Part shown: one piece after another, positions 41,909 through 52,557 of the stretch | How positions within the stretch are numbered: the first letter of the stretch is position 1 | Layout: each line of letters starts with the position of its first letter | Origin: CAMPJM01 sp964440915 | Lineage (GTDB): Bacteria > Bacteroidota > Bacteroidia > Cytophagales > Cyclobacteriaceae | Assembly (NCBI GenBank): GCA_964440915.1 | Contig: CAYTTV010000007.1 | Location: 21,154 to 85,153, forward strand | Direction of reading: 5' to 3' | Length of the DNA: 64,000 bases | The notes under the pieces: model-generated | Told to the model about the DNA's origin: nothing | The model's input: only the letters and a program-made list of their open reading frames with translations | Database searches by the model: none | Program-made: the position numbers and the translations under genes

Positions 41909-44900
41909 TTAGTTGTCCTCCTGTAGTTCCTTCTTTTTGTTAAATTGCTCTTTCGCTGCTACAAGGTTGTCATACTCTTCCTGAGAACCTACGATCAAGT
42001 TGCCGTACTCTCTCCTTCCAGTACCTGCTGGGATCAAGTGACCTACGATCACATTCTCTTTGAGTCCCATCAGATAATCTGCTTTCCCTCTTATAGAAGC
42101 CTCACTCAACACTTTGGTGGTTTCTTGGAATGAAGCAGCAGAAATAAAGCTCTCTGTACCTAGAGAAGCCTGGGTTATCCCTTGAAGCGTTGGCCTTGAA
42201 ACCGCCGCTTCGGCATCTCTTACTTCGACAATTTTCATGTCTTTACGCTTCAAGCTAGAGTTTTCATCTCTTAACCTTCTAGCAGTAATGATCATCCCTG
42301 GTTTCAGATTTTCAGAATCGCCTGCTTCTACTACGACTTTTTTGTCCAGTATGCCGTCGTTCTCTTCTCTGAACACGAATTTATCAACAACTTGTCCTGG
42401 AAGAAAGCTTGTATCGCCAGCATCAATGATCTCAACCTTCTGCATCATCTGACTTACTATAGTCTCAATATGCTTATCGTTGATTTTCACCCCTTGCAAA
42501 CGGTATACATCTTGAATCTCGTTCACTAAATACTCCTGTACTGCTGTAGGTCCTTTAATAGAAAGGATGTCAGCTGGGGTAATGGCCCCATCAGAAAGTG
42601 GATAGCCAGCCTTCACGAAGTCGTTGTCCTGTACCAAGATATGCTTGGACAAGGAAACCAAATAACGCTTCTTCACGCCATCTTTAGATTCAATATAGAT
42701 TTCTCTATTACCTCTCTTGATTCCACCATAGGTTACAACGCCGTCAATCTCACTTACAACTGCTGGGTTGGAAGGGTTACGTGCTTCAAACAATTCAGTA
42801 ACTCTTGGAAGACCACCTGTAATGTCTCGGGATTTACCCATTGAGCGCGGTATCTTCGCCAACACCTGACCGGATTTCACTGCACTGCCATTATCAACAG
42901 CCAAGTGAGCCCCTACAGGAATGTTGTAAGTTTTAATGTCGCCTTTTTTAGAGGTTACCGAAATAGCAGGGTTTTTAGTCTTGTCTTTAGTATCAACAAT
43001 TACCTTTTCTCGGTGACCTGTCTGCTCATCAGAAACTTCACGGAATGTTACACCTTCTTCTATAGATTCAAAGTCGATGGTTCCATCAAATTCAGAAATG
43101 ATAACAGCGTTATAGGGATCCCACAAGCAAAGCACATCGCCTTTCGACACCATATCGCCTTCTTTCACTTTTAAGAAAGCACCATATGGTACGTGGTTGC
43201 TCATCAAGGTTTTATTAGTCTTCTTATCCACTATCTTTATCTCACCAGAACGGCCCATTACCACATCGACCTTTTCTCCATCGTTATTGATAGTTTTTAC
43301 CGTCCTCAATTCTTCGAACTGGATCTCGCCTTCAGCTTTGGCTTTTACCATCGCTTCTACCGCAATGTTGGAGGCAGTACCACCCACGTGGAAGGTTCTC
43401 AACGTAAGCTGAGTACCTGGCTCCCCAATAGATTGTGCTGCAATTACACCAACGGCTTCGCCTCTTTGCACCAGCTTACCACTGGCCAAGTTGCGACCGT
43501 AGCATTTGCCACAAATCCCTTGCTTGGTTTCACAAGTTAAGACAGATCTAATCTCTACCTCTTCTACATTGGCATCGTCTATCTTTTGTGCAATGTCCTC
43601 TGTTATTTCTTCACCAGAAGCGATTATAAGCTCATCAGTTTGAGGGTTGTAGATATCATGCACTGATACCCTACCCAAAATCCTTTCAGATAGCAGCTCA
43701 ATTACCTCATCGTTTTCTTTCAAAGAGGTAACTACCAATCCTCGCAACGATCCGCAATCCTCCTCATTTACCACTACGTCCTGCGCTACATCCACCAGTC
43801 TCCTAGTCAAGTAACCAGCGTCCGCTGTTTTCAAGGCAGTATCTGCAAGACCTTTACGAGCACCGTGGGTAGAAATAAAGTATTCGATTACATCAAGTCC
43901 TTCTCTAAAGTTAGAAAGAATTGGGTTTTCAATAATCTCTCCTACTGATCCCTGAAGGTTCTTTTGTGGCTTAGCCATCAATCCCCTCATTCCTCCAAGC
44001 TGCCTGATTTGTTCTCTAGAACCTCTGGCTCCAGAGTGCATCATCATATAAATAGAGTTAAACCCTTGTTTATCTTCCTCCAATTGCTTCATCAAAGTGT
44101 TGGTCAACTGAGAGTTAATCCTAGTCCAGATATCGATTACTTGATTATAGCGCTCGTTGTCTGTGATAAGCCCCATGAGGTAGTTGTTCCATACAGCATC
44201 TACTTCTTCTTTGGCTTGTTCTACTAGTTGTGCTTTCTCTACCGGAACCATCACGTCGTTTAGTCCCATAGACAACCCACCTTTGTAAGCAGATTGGAAT
44301 CCTAGATCTTTGATATCATCCAAGAAATGGGCTGTTCTGGCCATTCCTGATATCTTGAAGATGAGGGAAATAATTTGCTGAAGCTTTTTCTTCGTAAGCA
44401 ATTCGTTTACAAACCCTACTTCCTCTGGAACGTATTGGTTGAATATTACCCTTCCGGCAACTGTTTCAATTAACTTTGTCTCCAGTTCCCCATGCTCATT
44501 TCTGACTTTTGTCTTAACTTTTATATGCGCATGTTTAGAAAGTTTTCCTTCGTTGATGGCTACTATAACTTCTTCCTCGCCATAAAACACCATCCCTTCT
44601 CCAATTACAGGCTCTTCTTTGGTGCTATTTCTTCCTTTCGTCACATAATACAACCCTAGTACCATGTCTTGAGATGGCACAGTGATTGGAGCCCCGTTTG
44701 CAGGGTTAAGAATATTGTGAGAAGAAAGCATCAATAAAGAAGCTTCCAAAATGGCTTCGTGTCCTAACGGAACGTGAACGGCCATTTGGTCACCATCAAA
44801 GTCAGCGTTGAAGGCTGTACATACCAATGGGTGCAACTGAATCGCCTTTCCTTCAATAAGTTTGGGTTGGAAAGCCTGGATACCTAGTCTGTGCAATGTA

Positions 44901-46222
44901 GGAGCACGGTTCAACAATACAGGGTGTCCTTTAAGTACATTCTCTAAAATATCCCAAACTACTGGATCTTTTCTGTCTACTATCTTTTTAGCCGATTTTA
45001 CCGTCTTTACAATCCCTCTCTCGATCAGTTTTCTGATGATAAACGGCTTGAATAGCTCGGCAGCCATATCTTTAGGCAGACCACACTCATGCAGCTTTAG
45101 CTCAGGCCCTACTACGATTACAGATCGGCCAGAATAGTCAACCCTTTTACCGAGTAGGTTTTGACGGAAACGTCCTTGCTTACCTTTGAGCATATCACTC
45201 AAAGACTTTAGCGCTCTATTTCCATCAGACCGCACTGCATTTACTTTTCTTGAGTTATCAAAAAGTGAATCTACAGCCTCTTGAAGCATCCTTTTCTCAT
45301 TACGTAGGATAACCTCAGGTGCCTTAATATCAATTAATCTTTTAAGTCTATTGTTTCGAATGATCACCCTTCTATAAAGATCATTCAGGTCGGAAGTAGC
45401 GAATCTACCACCATCCAATGGCACAAGGGGTCGCAACTCAGGTGGAATAACAGGGACCATCTTGATGATCATCCACTCGGGCCTGTTTTCAATACGAGTT
45501 CTCGAATCCCTGAACGCTTCTACCACCTTCAGCCTTTTAAGCGCCTCTGCCTTCCTTTGCTGTGAAGTATCAGTGGCGGCTTGGTGTCTTAAGCTATATG
45601 AAAGATCGTCAAGGTCAATCCTAGACAAAATCATCTCAAGAGCCTCAGCACCCATCTTTGCGATAAACTTGTTGGGATCATTATCATCCAGCATCTGGTT
45701 TTCTCTAGGAAGCTTATCTATAATATCTAGATACTCATCTTCGGTAAGGAAGTCCAGTTCACTAATGCCATCCTCGGCTTTCACTCCGGGCTGAATTACA
45801 GCATAGCGTTCGTAATATATAATTTGATCTAGTTTTTTAGTAGGTAAACCTAGCAAATAGCCGATCTTGTTAGGCAATGAACGGAAATACCAAATGTGTG
45901 CCACTGGCACTACTAATTCGATATGGCCCATTCTTTCTCTTCTAACTTTCTTTTCTGTCACTTCCACACCACATCGGTCGCATATAATGCCTTTGTATCT
46001 GATGCGCTTATATTTACCACAATGACATTCCCAATCTTTCACCGGACCAAAGATCCTTTCGCAAAAAAGACCTCCCATTTCTGGCTTGTAAGTCCTATAG
46101 TTTATAGTCTCTGGCTGTGTTACTTCGCCATGAGAGCCTTCCAAGATGGATTCAGGAGAAGCTAAACTTATAGTAACTTTTGAGAAGTCATTATTTAATT
46201 TTTTATTTTTTCTGAATGCCAT
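41909..46222 (-). CDS. rpoC: RNA polymerase beta' subunit
   Basis: 1437 aa. Holds the catalytic Mg2+ in NADFDGDQMAVH. The N-terminal zinc finger (CHCGKYKRIRYKG then CDRCGVEV) and the second zinc site (CETKQGICGKCYGRNL) are complete. The trigger loop/bridge helix region GARKGLADTALKTADAGYLTRRLVDV is intact. Longer than E. coli (1407) within the normal Bacteroidota range. It follows rpoB by 77 bp and leads into the DUF3467 gene. Confidence 0.98.
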   Translation of the reverse strand: MAFRKNKKLNNDFSKVTISLASPESILEGSHGEVTQPETINYRTYKPEMGGLFCERIFGPVKDWECHCGKYKRIRYKGIICDRCGVEVTEKKVRRERMGHIELVVPVAHIWYFRSLPNKIGYLLGLPTKKLDQIIYYERYAVIQPGVKAEDGISELDFLTEDEYLDIIDKLPRENQMLDDNDPNKFIAKMGAEALEMILSRIDLDDLSYSLRHQAATDTSQQRKAEALKRLKVVEAFRDSRTRIENRPEWMIIKMVPVIPPELRPLVPLDGGRFATSDLNDLYRRVIIRNNRLKRLIDIKAPEVILRNEKRMLQEAVDSLFDNSRKVNAVRSDGNRALKSLSDMLKGKQGRFRQNLLGKRVDYSGRSVIVVGPELKLHECGLPKDMAAELFKPFIIRKLIERGIVKTVKSAKKIVDRKDPVVWDILENVLKGHPVLLNRAPTLHRLGIQAFQPKLIEGKAIQLHPLVCTAFNADFDGDQMAVHVPLGHEAILEASLLMLSSHNILNPANGAPITVPSQDMVLGLYYVTKGRNSTKEEPVIGEGMVFYGEEEVIVAINEGKLSKHAHIKVKTKVRNEHGELETKLIETVAGRVIFNQYVPEEVGFVNELLTKKKLQQIISLIFKISGMARTAHFLDDIKDLGFQSAYKGGLSMGLNDVMVPVEKAQLVEQAKEEVDAVWNNYLMGLITDNERYNQVIDIWTRINSQLTNTLMKQLEEDKQGFNSIYMMMHSGARGSREQIRQLGGMRGLMAKPQKNLQGSVGEIIENPILSNFREGLDVIEYFISTHGARKGLADTALKTADAGYLTRRLVDVAQDVVVNEEDCGSLRGLVVTSLKENDEVIELLSERILGRVSVHDIYNPQTDELIIASGEEITEDIAQKIDDANVEEVEIRSVLTCETKQGICGKCYGRNLASGKLVQRGEAVGVIAAQSIGEPGTQLTLRTFHVGGTASNIAVEAMVKAKAEGEIQFEELRTVKTINNDGEKVDVVMGRSGEIKIVDKKTNKTLMSNHVPYGAFLKVKEGDMVSKGDVLCLWDPYNAVIISEFDGTIDFESIEEGVTFREVSDEQTGHREKVIVDTKDKTKNPAISVTSKKGDIKTYNIPVGAHLAVDNGSAVKSGQVLAKIPRSMGKSRDITGGLPRVTELFEARNPSNPAVVSEIDGVVTYGGIKRGNREIYIESKDGVKKRYLVSLSKHILVQDNDFVKAGYPLSDGAITPADILSIKGPTAVQEYLVNEIQDVYRLQGVKINDKHIETIVSQMMQKVEIIDAGDTSFLPGQVVDKFVFREENDGILDKKVVVEAGDSENLKPGMIITARRLRDENSSLKRKDMKIVEVRDAEAAVSRPTLQGITQASLGTESFISAASFQETTKVLSEASIRGKADYLMGLKENVIVGHLIPAGTGRREYGNLIVGSQEEYDNLVAAKEQFNKKKELQEDN

Positions 46223-46299
46223 TTTTATTGATTCTAATGGATAGATGTATAATTAATCAACTTCGTGCTATTGGGGCCCTTAAGAGCCCCAATGCTAAT

Positions 46300-49200
46300 T
46301 TACTCAAGGGTAATTTCAAGCGCCAATCCTCTTAACTCATGCACCAAAACATTAAAGGATTCCGGAATATTGGGTTTAGTCATATTCTCTCCTTTCACGA
46401 TGGCCTCATAGGCTTTGGCTCTACCGATAACGTCATCCGACTTGATGGTCAAGATTTCTTGTAACACATGCGACGCACCGAATGCTTCAAGTGCCCAAAC
46501 TTCCATCTCACCGAATCGCTGTCCACCAAACTGTGCTTTACCACCCAATGGCTGTTGCGTAATGAGAGAGTATGGCCCTATAGACCTGGCGTGCATCTTA
46601 TCATCTACCAAGTGACCAAGTTTCAGCATGTATATAACCCCTACAGTAACAGGTTGATCGAATTTGTCGCCAGTAAGGCCATCATACAAATAGGATCTTC
46701 CATAATCTGGCAATTTCGCTTCTTTTAGCTCATTTGCCACCTGCTCCATAGATGCTCCATCAAAAATTGGAGTAGCATATTTTTTGCCCATCTTGAGACC
46801 GGCCCATCCTAGTACAGTCTCATAGATTTGTCCCAGGTTCATCCTTGAAGGTACGCCAAGAGGGTTCAATACGATATCTACTGGCGTTCCGTCTTCTAGG
46901 AAAGGCATATCTTCCTCTCTTACGATTCTAGCCACAACACCTTTGTTACCATGGCGGCCAGCCATCTTGTCCCCGACCTTTAGTTTCCGCTTCTTAGCAA
47001 CATATACTTTTGCCAATTGAACGATTCCTGCAGGCAATTCATCCCCTACTTCCAAAGTAAATCGCTCTCTCTTGAACTCGCCAGAGATAGCGTTTCGCTT
47101 CTTGTTGTAGTTCTTCACCATTTCCACAAGCAACTGGTTGATTCTAGTGTCATCAACCCAATTGTCTAGAATAAGGTCCGAAATAAGATTTACTTCTTCA
47201 GGAACATTATAGGTGCTCTCGTCTCTGTATATATTCTTTTCTGGGAAAATGTTCTGCTCAATATTTTTATGATTGAACTTCACACCTTTAGAAATTATCT
47301 CGTCACCGAACTTGTGTTTTACGCCCAAACTGGTTTTTCCATCCAGCAATTCGACCAATTTATTGATCATTTGAGCCCGCACACCTTTCAGTTCTTTACC
47401 GTATTTAGTTTTAAGAATCTCAACCTCTTTCTTAGATTTTGCTCTTAAGTCCTTGTCCTTTTTAGGTCTGGAGAATAGCTTGGTATCTATTACAACACCT
47501 CTTAGAGAAGGTGATGCTTTTAATGAAGCATCCTTTACATCACCTGCTTTGTCTCCAAATATGGCACGAAGAAGTTTTTCTTCCGGCGTTGGATCTGTTT
47601 CTCCTTTAGGAGTAATTTTTCCTATCAGGATATCACCTTCTTTCACTTCTGCGCCTACCCTGATGATACCATGTTCGTCCAGGTTCTTAACTGCCTCCTC
47701 ACTTACGTTAGGAATTTCAGAAGTAAGTTCTTCTTCACCTCTCTTCGTGTCCCTCACCTCGAGTTCAAACTCTTCAACGTGGATAGAAGTAAAGATGTCA
47801 TCTCTTACCACCTTTTCGGAAATAACAATAGCATCCTCAAAGTTGTATCCTTGCCAAGGCATGAATGCGACCATCAAGTTTCTACCCAATGCCAGTTCTC
47901 CCTTCTCAGTAGCATAGCCTTCACAAAGCGGCTCACCCTTCTTCACCTTTTGTCCTTTGCTTACAATAGGGCGAAGATTTATACAAGTATCCTGATTGGT
48001 TCTCCTAAACTTGATCAGGTTATAAGTAATCTGTTCTTCATCAAAGCTGACCAACTTCTGATCTTCGTTGAGGTCATAGCGCATTACAATTTTATTGGCA
48101 TCGACAAAGTCAACAATACCATCTTGTTCTGCCACTACCAATGTTCTGGAATCTAAGGCAACCCTTCCTTCAAGCCCGGTGCCTACGATAGGTGCTTCCG
48201 GACGTAAAAGCGGAACCGCTTGGCGCTGCATGTTAGATCCCATCAAAGCTCTGTTCGCATCATCATGCTCCAAAAATGGAATCAATGAAGCTGCCACCGA
48301 AACAATCTGATTTGGAGCAATATCCATATAGGTAACCTGCGCTGGCTCTACAACAGGGAAGTCACCCTCAAATCTCGCTTTCACCCTATCGTTTTCATAG
48401 TTTCCTTTGTCATCGATAGGTGCGTTGGCTTGAGCAATATTGTGTGAATCCTCTTCCTCAGCCGTCAGGTAAATCACCTCGCCACTCATGTTGACGACGC
48501 CTTCTGTAACAGTCCTATAAGGTGTTTCGATAAATCCCATATGGTTGATTTTTGCATGCACACAAAGTGATGAAATCAATCCAATATTGGGTCCTTCAGG
48601 GGTTTCAATAGTACATAGTCTACCGTAGTGCGTGTAGTGAACGTCTCGCACCTCGAACCCAGCTCGTTCTCTGGAAAGTCCACCAGGCCCTAATGCAGAC
48701 ATTCTTCGCTTATGCGTAATCTCTGCCAATGGATTGGTTTGATCCATGAACTGAGAAAGCTGGTTAGTACCAAAGAAAGAGTTGATCACCGATGATAGTG
48801 TCCTGGCGTTAATCAGATCTACAGGCTTGAACTCTTCGTTATCTCTAACGTTCATCCTTTCTTTGATGGTTCTCGCCATCCTCGAAAGTCCTACGCCAAA
48901 CTGGCTATACAATTGTTCACCTACCGTTCTTACTCTTCTATTGCTCAAATGGTCAATATCATCTACTACCGCTTTGGAGTTGATCAGCCCGATCAAATAC
49001 TTTACGATATTGATGATATCTTCGGTTGTAAGTACTTTGGTATCCACACTGATATCAAGGCCAAGCTTTTTGTTGATCCTGTACCTTCCAACTTCTCCTA
49101 AGTCATATCGCTTGTCACTAAAGAACAAGCTTTGTATGATATCCCTTGCAGTTTGCTCATCGGGAGCTTCCGTATTTCTAAGCTGTCGATAAATCTGCTC

Positions 49201-50172
49201 TACAGCTTCCTTCTCTGAGTTTGAATTATCCTTTTGAAGGGTATTATATATGATGGTATAATCCGTAATATTCACATCCTCACGATGCAGAATAATAGAT
49301 TTTGAACCAGATTCAACTATTAATTCAATATCTTCCTCACGTACGATGGAGTCTCTTTCCATCAGCACCTCATTTCTGTCGATAGAAACCACCTCGCCTG
49401 TATCTTCATCCACGAAATCTTCTGTCCAAGTGCGAAGTACTCTAGCGGCCAGTTTTCGCCCGACCACTTTTTTGAGGGCAGTTTTATTCGCTGCAACTTC
49501 TTCTGAAAGCTCAAAAAGGTCGAGGATATCTTTATCTGTGCCATAGCCTATGGCTCTCAAAAGGGTAGTTACTGGAAATTTCTTCTTCCTATCAATATAG
49601 GCATACATGACATTATTGACGTCAGTAGCGAATTCTATCCATGACCCTTTGAAAGGTATGATCCTAGCAGAGTATAATTTTGTACCATTGGTATGCTTGC
49701 TTTGAGCAAAGAACACCCCTGGCGATCTATGTAATTGAGAGACGATCACTCTTTCGGCTCCGTTAATTACAAAGGAGCCTTTGGTCGTCATATAAGGGAT
49801 ATTTCCAAGAAATACCTCTTGCTCTATAGTTTCAAAGTCTTCGTTGTCCTCATCGTTGCAAGACAACCTCAATTTTGCCTTTAGTGGAACAGAGTATGTC
49901 AAGCCCCTGTCGATACACTCGTCAACAGAATATTTTGGAGGATCAACAAGATAATCTATAAATTCAAGTACAAAGTTTTCCCTGGAATCTGATATTGGGA
50001 AGTTCTCAGAAAAAACCTTGAACAAACCTTCCTGACTTCTTTTTTCTGCTGGGGTTTCCAGTTGGAAAAAGTCCATAAAAGACTGCAACTGGATATCCAA
50101 GAAATCAGGATAGTCAATAACCCTTTTTATAGATGAGAAGTTAATTCGATTAGAATGCTTATTATTAACCAA
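46300..50172 (-). CDS. rpoB: RNA polymerase beta subunit
   Basis: 1290 aa. The rifampicin region reads QFMDQTNPLAEITHKRRMSALGPGGL in two pieces (SQFMDQTNPLAEITHKRR, then MSALGPGGLSRERAGFEV); the Asp, His and Ser usually changed in resistance are wild type. GDKMAGRHGNKGV and the C-terminal GGKAQFGGQRFGEMEVWAL bind beta'. The start appears to be TTG at 50172 (MVNNKHSNRINFSS); no ATG is available before the conserved RINFSS segment. The 223-bp gap to rplL carries a weak terminator and no clear promoter. Confidence 0.97.
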   Translation of the reverse strand: MVNNKHSNRINFSSIKRVIDYPDFLDIQLQSFMDFFQLETPAEKRSQEGLFKVFSENFPISDSRENFVLEFIDYLVDPPKYSVDECIDRGLTYSVPLKAKLRLSCNDEDNEDFETIEQEVFLGNIPYMTTKGSFVINGAERVIVSQLHRSPGVFFAQSKHTNGTKLYSARIIPFKGSWIEFATDVNNVMYAYIDRKKKFPVTTLLRAIGYGTDKDILDLFELSEEVAANKTALKKVVGRKLAARVLRTWTEDFVDEDTGEVVSIDRNEVLMERDSIVREEDIELIVESGSKSIILHREDVNITDYTIIYNTLQKDNSNSEKEAVEQIYRQLRNTEAPDEQTARDIIQSLFFSDKRYDLGEVGRYRINKKLGLDISVDTKVLTTEDIINIVKYLIGLINSKAVVDDIDHLSNRRVRTVGEQLYSQFGVGLSRMARTIKERMNVRDNEEFKPVDLINARTLSSVINSFFGTNQLSQFMDQTNPLAEITHKRRMSALGPGGLSRERAGFEVRDVHYTHYGRLCTIETPEGPNIGLISSLCVHAKINHMGFIETPYRTVTEGVVNMSGEVIYLTAEEEDSHNIAQANAPIDDKGNYENDRVKARFEGDFPVVEPAQVTYMDIAPNQIVSVAASLIPFLEHDDANRALMGSNMQRQAVPLLRPEAPIVGTGLEGRVALDSRTLVVAEQDGIVDFVDANKIVMRYDLNEDQKLVSFDEEQITYNLIKFRRTNQDTCINLRPIVSKGQKVKKGEPLCEGYATEKGELALGRNLMVAFMPWQGYNFEDAIVISEKVVRDDIFTSIHVEEFELEVRDTKRGEEELTSEIPNVSEEAVKNLDEHGIIRVGAEVKEGDILIGKITPKGETDPTPEEKLLRAIFGDKAGDVKDASLKASPSLRGVVIDTKLFSRPKKDKDLRAKSKKEVEILKTKYGKELKGVRAQMINKLVELLDGKTSLGVKHKFGDEIISKGVKFNHKNIEQNIFPEKNIYRDESTYNVPEEVNLISDLILDNWVDDTRINQLLVEMVKNYNKKRNAISGEFKRERFTLEVGDELPAGIVQLAKVYVAKKRKLKVGDKMAGRHGNKGVVARIVREEDMPFLEDGTPVDIVLNPLGVPSRMNLGQIYETVLGWAGLKMGKKYATPIFDGASMEQVANELKEAKLPDYGRSYLYDGLTGDKFDQPVTVGVIYMLKLGHLVDDKMHARSIGPYSLITQQPLGGKAQFGGQRFGEMEVWALEAFGASHVLQEILTIKSDDVIGRAKAYEAIVKGENMTKPNIPESFNVLVHELRGLALEITLE

Positions 50173-50330
50173 GGCTTTTTTTATTTTATTTTGAAATTAT
50201 TCGTGTTGGAAACAACACCTATTTGTTCATTGTGTATTTGCTACCAAGCTAAAATTATTTAATTTACTAACCCTAAAACATGGGTTGAAGTTTCATTTAA
50301 TGGAAGTGGGTAAAATACATGTACAAACAG

Positions 50331-50356
50331 GAAAAGACCTGACGTTTGCCAGGCCT
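50331..50356 (-). terminator. Partial terminator/attenuator after rplL
   Basis: AGGCCTG and CAGGTCT on the minus strand (50350-50356 with 50335-50341) form a 7-bp stem with one G-U and an 8-nt loop, then four U. It lies 40 bp beyond the rplL stop. Its modest strength fits partial read-through into rpoB, as in other bacteria; this is inferred. Confidence 0.55.
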
Positions 50357-50395
50357 AATTCTAAAGGCTCCATTTATGGAAAATGGTCAAGCTGC

Positions 50396-50773
50396 TTACT
50401 TTAATTCTACTTCAGCACCAGCTTCTTCTAGTTCTTTCTTAAGCGCCTCAGCTTCGTCTTTAGCTACACCTTCTTTCAATGCTTTTGGTGCACTGTCAAC
50501 CAATTCTTTAGACTCTTTCAATCCTAATCCGGTAAGTTCTTTTACCTTCTTCACAACTGCTAACTTAGCGCTTCCAGCTGATTTCAGGATTACGTCAAAA
50601 GAAGACTTTTCTTCTACAGCGGCTCCACCAGCTTCGCCACCACCAGCAACCATAACTGGAGCTGCAGCAGCAGGCTCGATGCCATATTCATCTTTTAAGA
50701 TAGTCGCCAACTCATTAACTTCCTTCACAGTCAAGTTTACTAATTGTTCTGCGAATGCTTTTAAATCTGCCAT
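50396..50773 (-). CDS. rplL: 50S ribosomal protein L7/L12
   Basis: 125 aa stalk protein that recruits GTPase factors. The N-terminal dimerisation helix, a hinge rich in Ala and Gly (AAAAPVMVAGGGEAGG), and the C-terminal domain KLAVVKKVKELTGLGLKESKELVD are all seen. It follows rplJ by 36 bp and is followed by the partial terminator before rpoB. Confidence 0.98.
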   Translation of the reverse strand: MADLKAFAEQLVNLTVKEVNELATILKDEYGIEPAAAAPVMVAGGGEAGGAAVEEKSSFDVILKSAGSAKLAVVKKVKELTGLGLKESKELVDSAPKALKEGVAKDEAEALKKELEEAGAEVELK

Positions 50774-50809
50774 TTTACTTTGATTTTTGAAATTGAATTT
50801 TAAAATTGA

Positions 50810-51349
50810 TTAAACCGAGCTGTCTCGTTCTGATAAGGTTTTGACAATACCAGCCAATTTGTTCTTGCCACTTTGAAGTGCGCCAATAACATTGTTGGCC
50901 GGAGATTGAAGCATGGAGATCACCATTCCTATAAGTTCCTCCTTGGACTTAAGCGTACTTAAGAAATCCAAGTGTTCTTCACCTATAAAGAGATCGGAGT
51001 CGATGGAAGCACCCTTTAATTTTGGTTTATCTCCTCCCTTATCTTTTTTTCTGTACTCTTTTATCAGTTTGCCAGGAGCGTTTCCTGCCTCACCAAATAG
51101 AATGCCAGAAAATCCTTTTAATACTTGATCATTGAACTCCGAATAATCTGTTTCTGATTTTTCAAGTGCTTTTTTGATCAAAGTATTCTTTACTACTTTA
51201 TATTCAATGCCCTTATCGTAACACATTCTCCTAAAGGCATTGGTTTGAGCAACGGACATACCCGCAGCATCAGTGATATAGAAATAGGTTGTATTGGCAA
51301 ATTTTTCAGCCAGGTTTTCTATAATTATTTCCTTTTCTTCCTTAGTCAT
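50810..51349 (-). CDS. rplJ: 50S ribosomal protein L10
   Basis: 179 aa base of the L7/L12 stalk. MTKEEKEIIIENLAEKF, GMSVAQTNAFRRMCYDKGIEYKVVKNTLIKKAL match the globular domain; the C-terminal helix binds L12 dimers. With L12 it often represses its own mRNA. It follows rplA by 2 bp. Confidence 0.96.
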   Translation of the reverse strand: MTKEEKEIIIENLAEKFANTTYFYITDAAGMSVAQTNAFRRMCYDKGIEYKVVKNTLIKKALEKSETDYSEFNDQVLKGFSGILFGEAGNAPGKLIKEYRKKDKGGDKPKLKGASIDSDLFIGEEHLDFLSTLKSKEELIGMVISMLQSPANNVIGALQSGKNKLAGIVKTLSERDSSV

Positions 51350-51351
51350 GA

Positions 51352-52050
51352 TTATGTTCCTGCTATAGTACTTTTATCGATAGAAATACCCGCGCTCATA
51401 GTGCTGGACAAACTTATACTTCTAAAATAAGTTCCTTTGGCCGAGCTTGGTTTCAATTTGGCAAGTGCCTGTATTACTTCCATGGCATTCTCTTGAATTT
51501 TTTCAGGAGAGAACGAGACCTTACCGATACTTGTGTGAATTATTCCTGTTTTGTCAACTTTAAAGTCGATTTTACCAGCTTTTACTTCTTGGACGGCCTT
51601 GCCTACATCCATAGTAACTGTACCTGACTTAGGGTTTGGCATTAGACCTCTTGGTCCCAATACCCTTCCCAAACGACCAACTTTGGCCATTACAGCAGGC
51701 ATGGTTATGATCACATCGATATCTGTCCAACCTTCTTCTATCTTCTTGATATAATCATCAAGGCCCACGTAGTCGGCACCTGCATCTTTCGCTTCTTGCG
51801 CTTTGTCTTCAGTAACCAGTGCTAGCACTTTCACTTCTTTTCCTACACCATGAGGCAAGGCTACAACGCCGCGCACCATTTGATCTGCTTTTCTAGGATC
51901 TACGCCTAAACGTACGTCCAAGTCAACAGAAGCATCAAATTTGGTCGTCGTGATTTCTTTGACTATTTTGGAAGCTTCTTGCAATGAATAACTAAGATCA
52001 AGATCGTACTTGCTCAGTGCTTCCTTTCTTTTTTTTGTTAACTTCGCCAT
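51352..52050 (-). CDS. rplA: 50S ribosomal protein L1
   Basis: 232 aa. Forms the L1 stalk for E-site tRNA release and represses its operon in other bacteria. MAKLTKKRKEALSKYD, VDLDVRLGVDPRKADQMVRG, LGRVLGPRGLMPNPKSGTV and IDFKVDKTGIIHTSIGKVSF are diagnostic. It starts 59 bp after rplK. Confidence 0.97.
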   Translation of the reverse strand: MAKLTKKRKEALSKYDLDLSYSLQEASKIVKEITTTKFDASVDLDVRLGVDPRKADQMVRGVVALPHGVGKEVKVLALVTEDKAQEAKDAGADYVGLDDYIKKIEEGWTDIDVIITMPAVMAKVGRLGRVLGPRGLMPNPKSGTVTMDVGKAVQEVKAGKIDFKVDKTGIIHTSIGKVSFSPEKIQENAMEVIQALAKLKPSSAKGTYFRSISLSSTMSAGISIDKSTIAGT

Positions 52051-52109
52051 TGTTTAATTTCGTTTAAAGCTGATTAATTGTGTAAAAACATCTGTACGTC
52101 AGCTTAAAA

Positions 52110-52553
52110 TTAATTGTCCCAGGGAGATTTTCCGGTAACCCTAATTCCCATGCTTCTTGCAGTACCCGCTACCATTCTCATAGCTGCTTCTACTTCAAAA
52201 GCATTAAGGTCAGGCATTTTGGTTTCTGCTATTTGCTTCACTTGATCCCAGCTTACAGCACCAACTTTTATACGGTTGGGCTCAGCAGAAGCCTTCTTGA
52301 TTTTGGTAGCTTCGACCAAAAGCACTGGGGTAGGTGGAGTTTTAACAACAAAATCGAAAGATTTATCTGTGTAAATAGTAATCAACACAGGCAAAATTAC
52401 GCCTTGCTTTTCTTGGGTCCTGGCATTAAACTGCTTACAGAACTCCATAATGTTAAGCCCCTTACTACCTAAGGCAGGTCCTACTGGAGGAGAGGGATTA
52501 GCAGCTCCTCCTTTTATCTGCAATTTCAGATAACCACTTATTTCTTTAGCCAT
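52110..52553 (-). CDS. rplK: 50S ribosomal protein L11
   Basis: 147 aa at the GTPase-associated centre. LKLQIKGGAANPSPPVGPALG at the N-terminus, FCKQFNARTQEKQG, FVVKTPPTPVLLVEATKIKK and MVAGTARSMGIRVTG are typical. It starts 4 bp after nusG. Confidence 0.98.
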   Translation of the reverse strand: MAKEISGYLKLQIKGGAANPSPPVGPALGSKGLNIMEFCKQFNARTQEKQGVILPVLITIYTDKSFDFVVKTPPTPVLLVEATKIKKASAEPNRIKVGAVSWDQVKQIAETKMPDLNAFEVEAAMRMVAGTARSMGIRVTGKSPWDN

Positions 52554-52557
52554 TTTG

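Noticed and set aside
48600..48760. Rifampicin-resistance change in rpoB
   Set aside because: The Asp, His and Ser positions that usually mutate are wild type.
42000..50000. Large plus-strand frames opposite rpoC and rpoB
   Set aside because: They are antisense shadows of highly conserved genes with no recognisable proteins.
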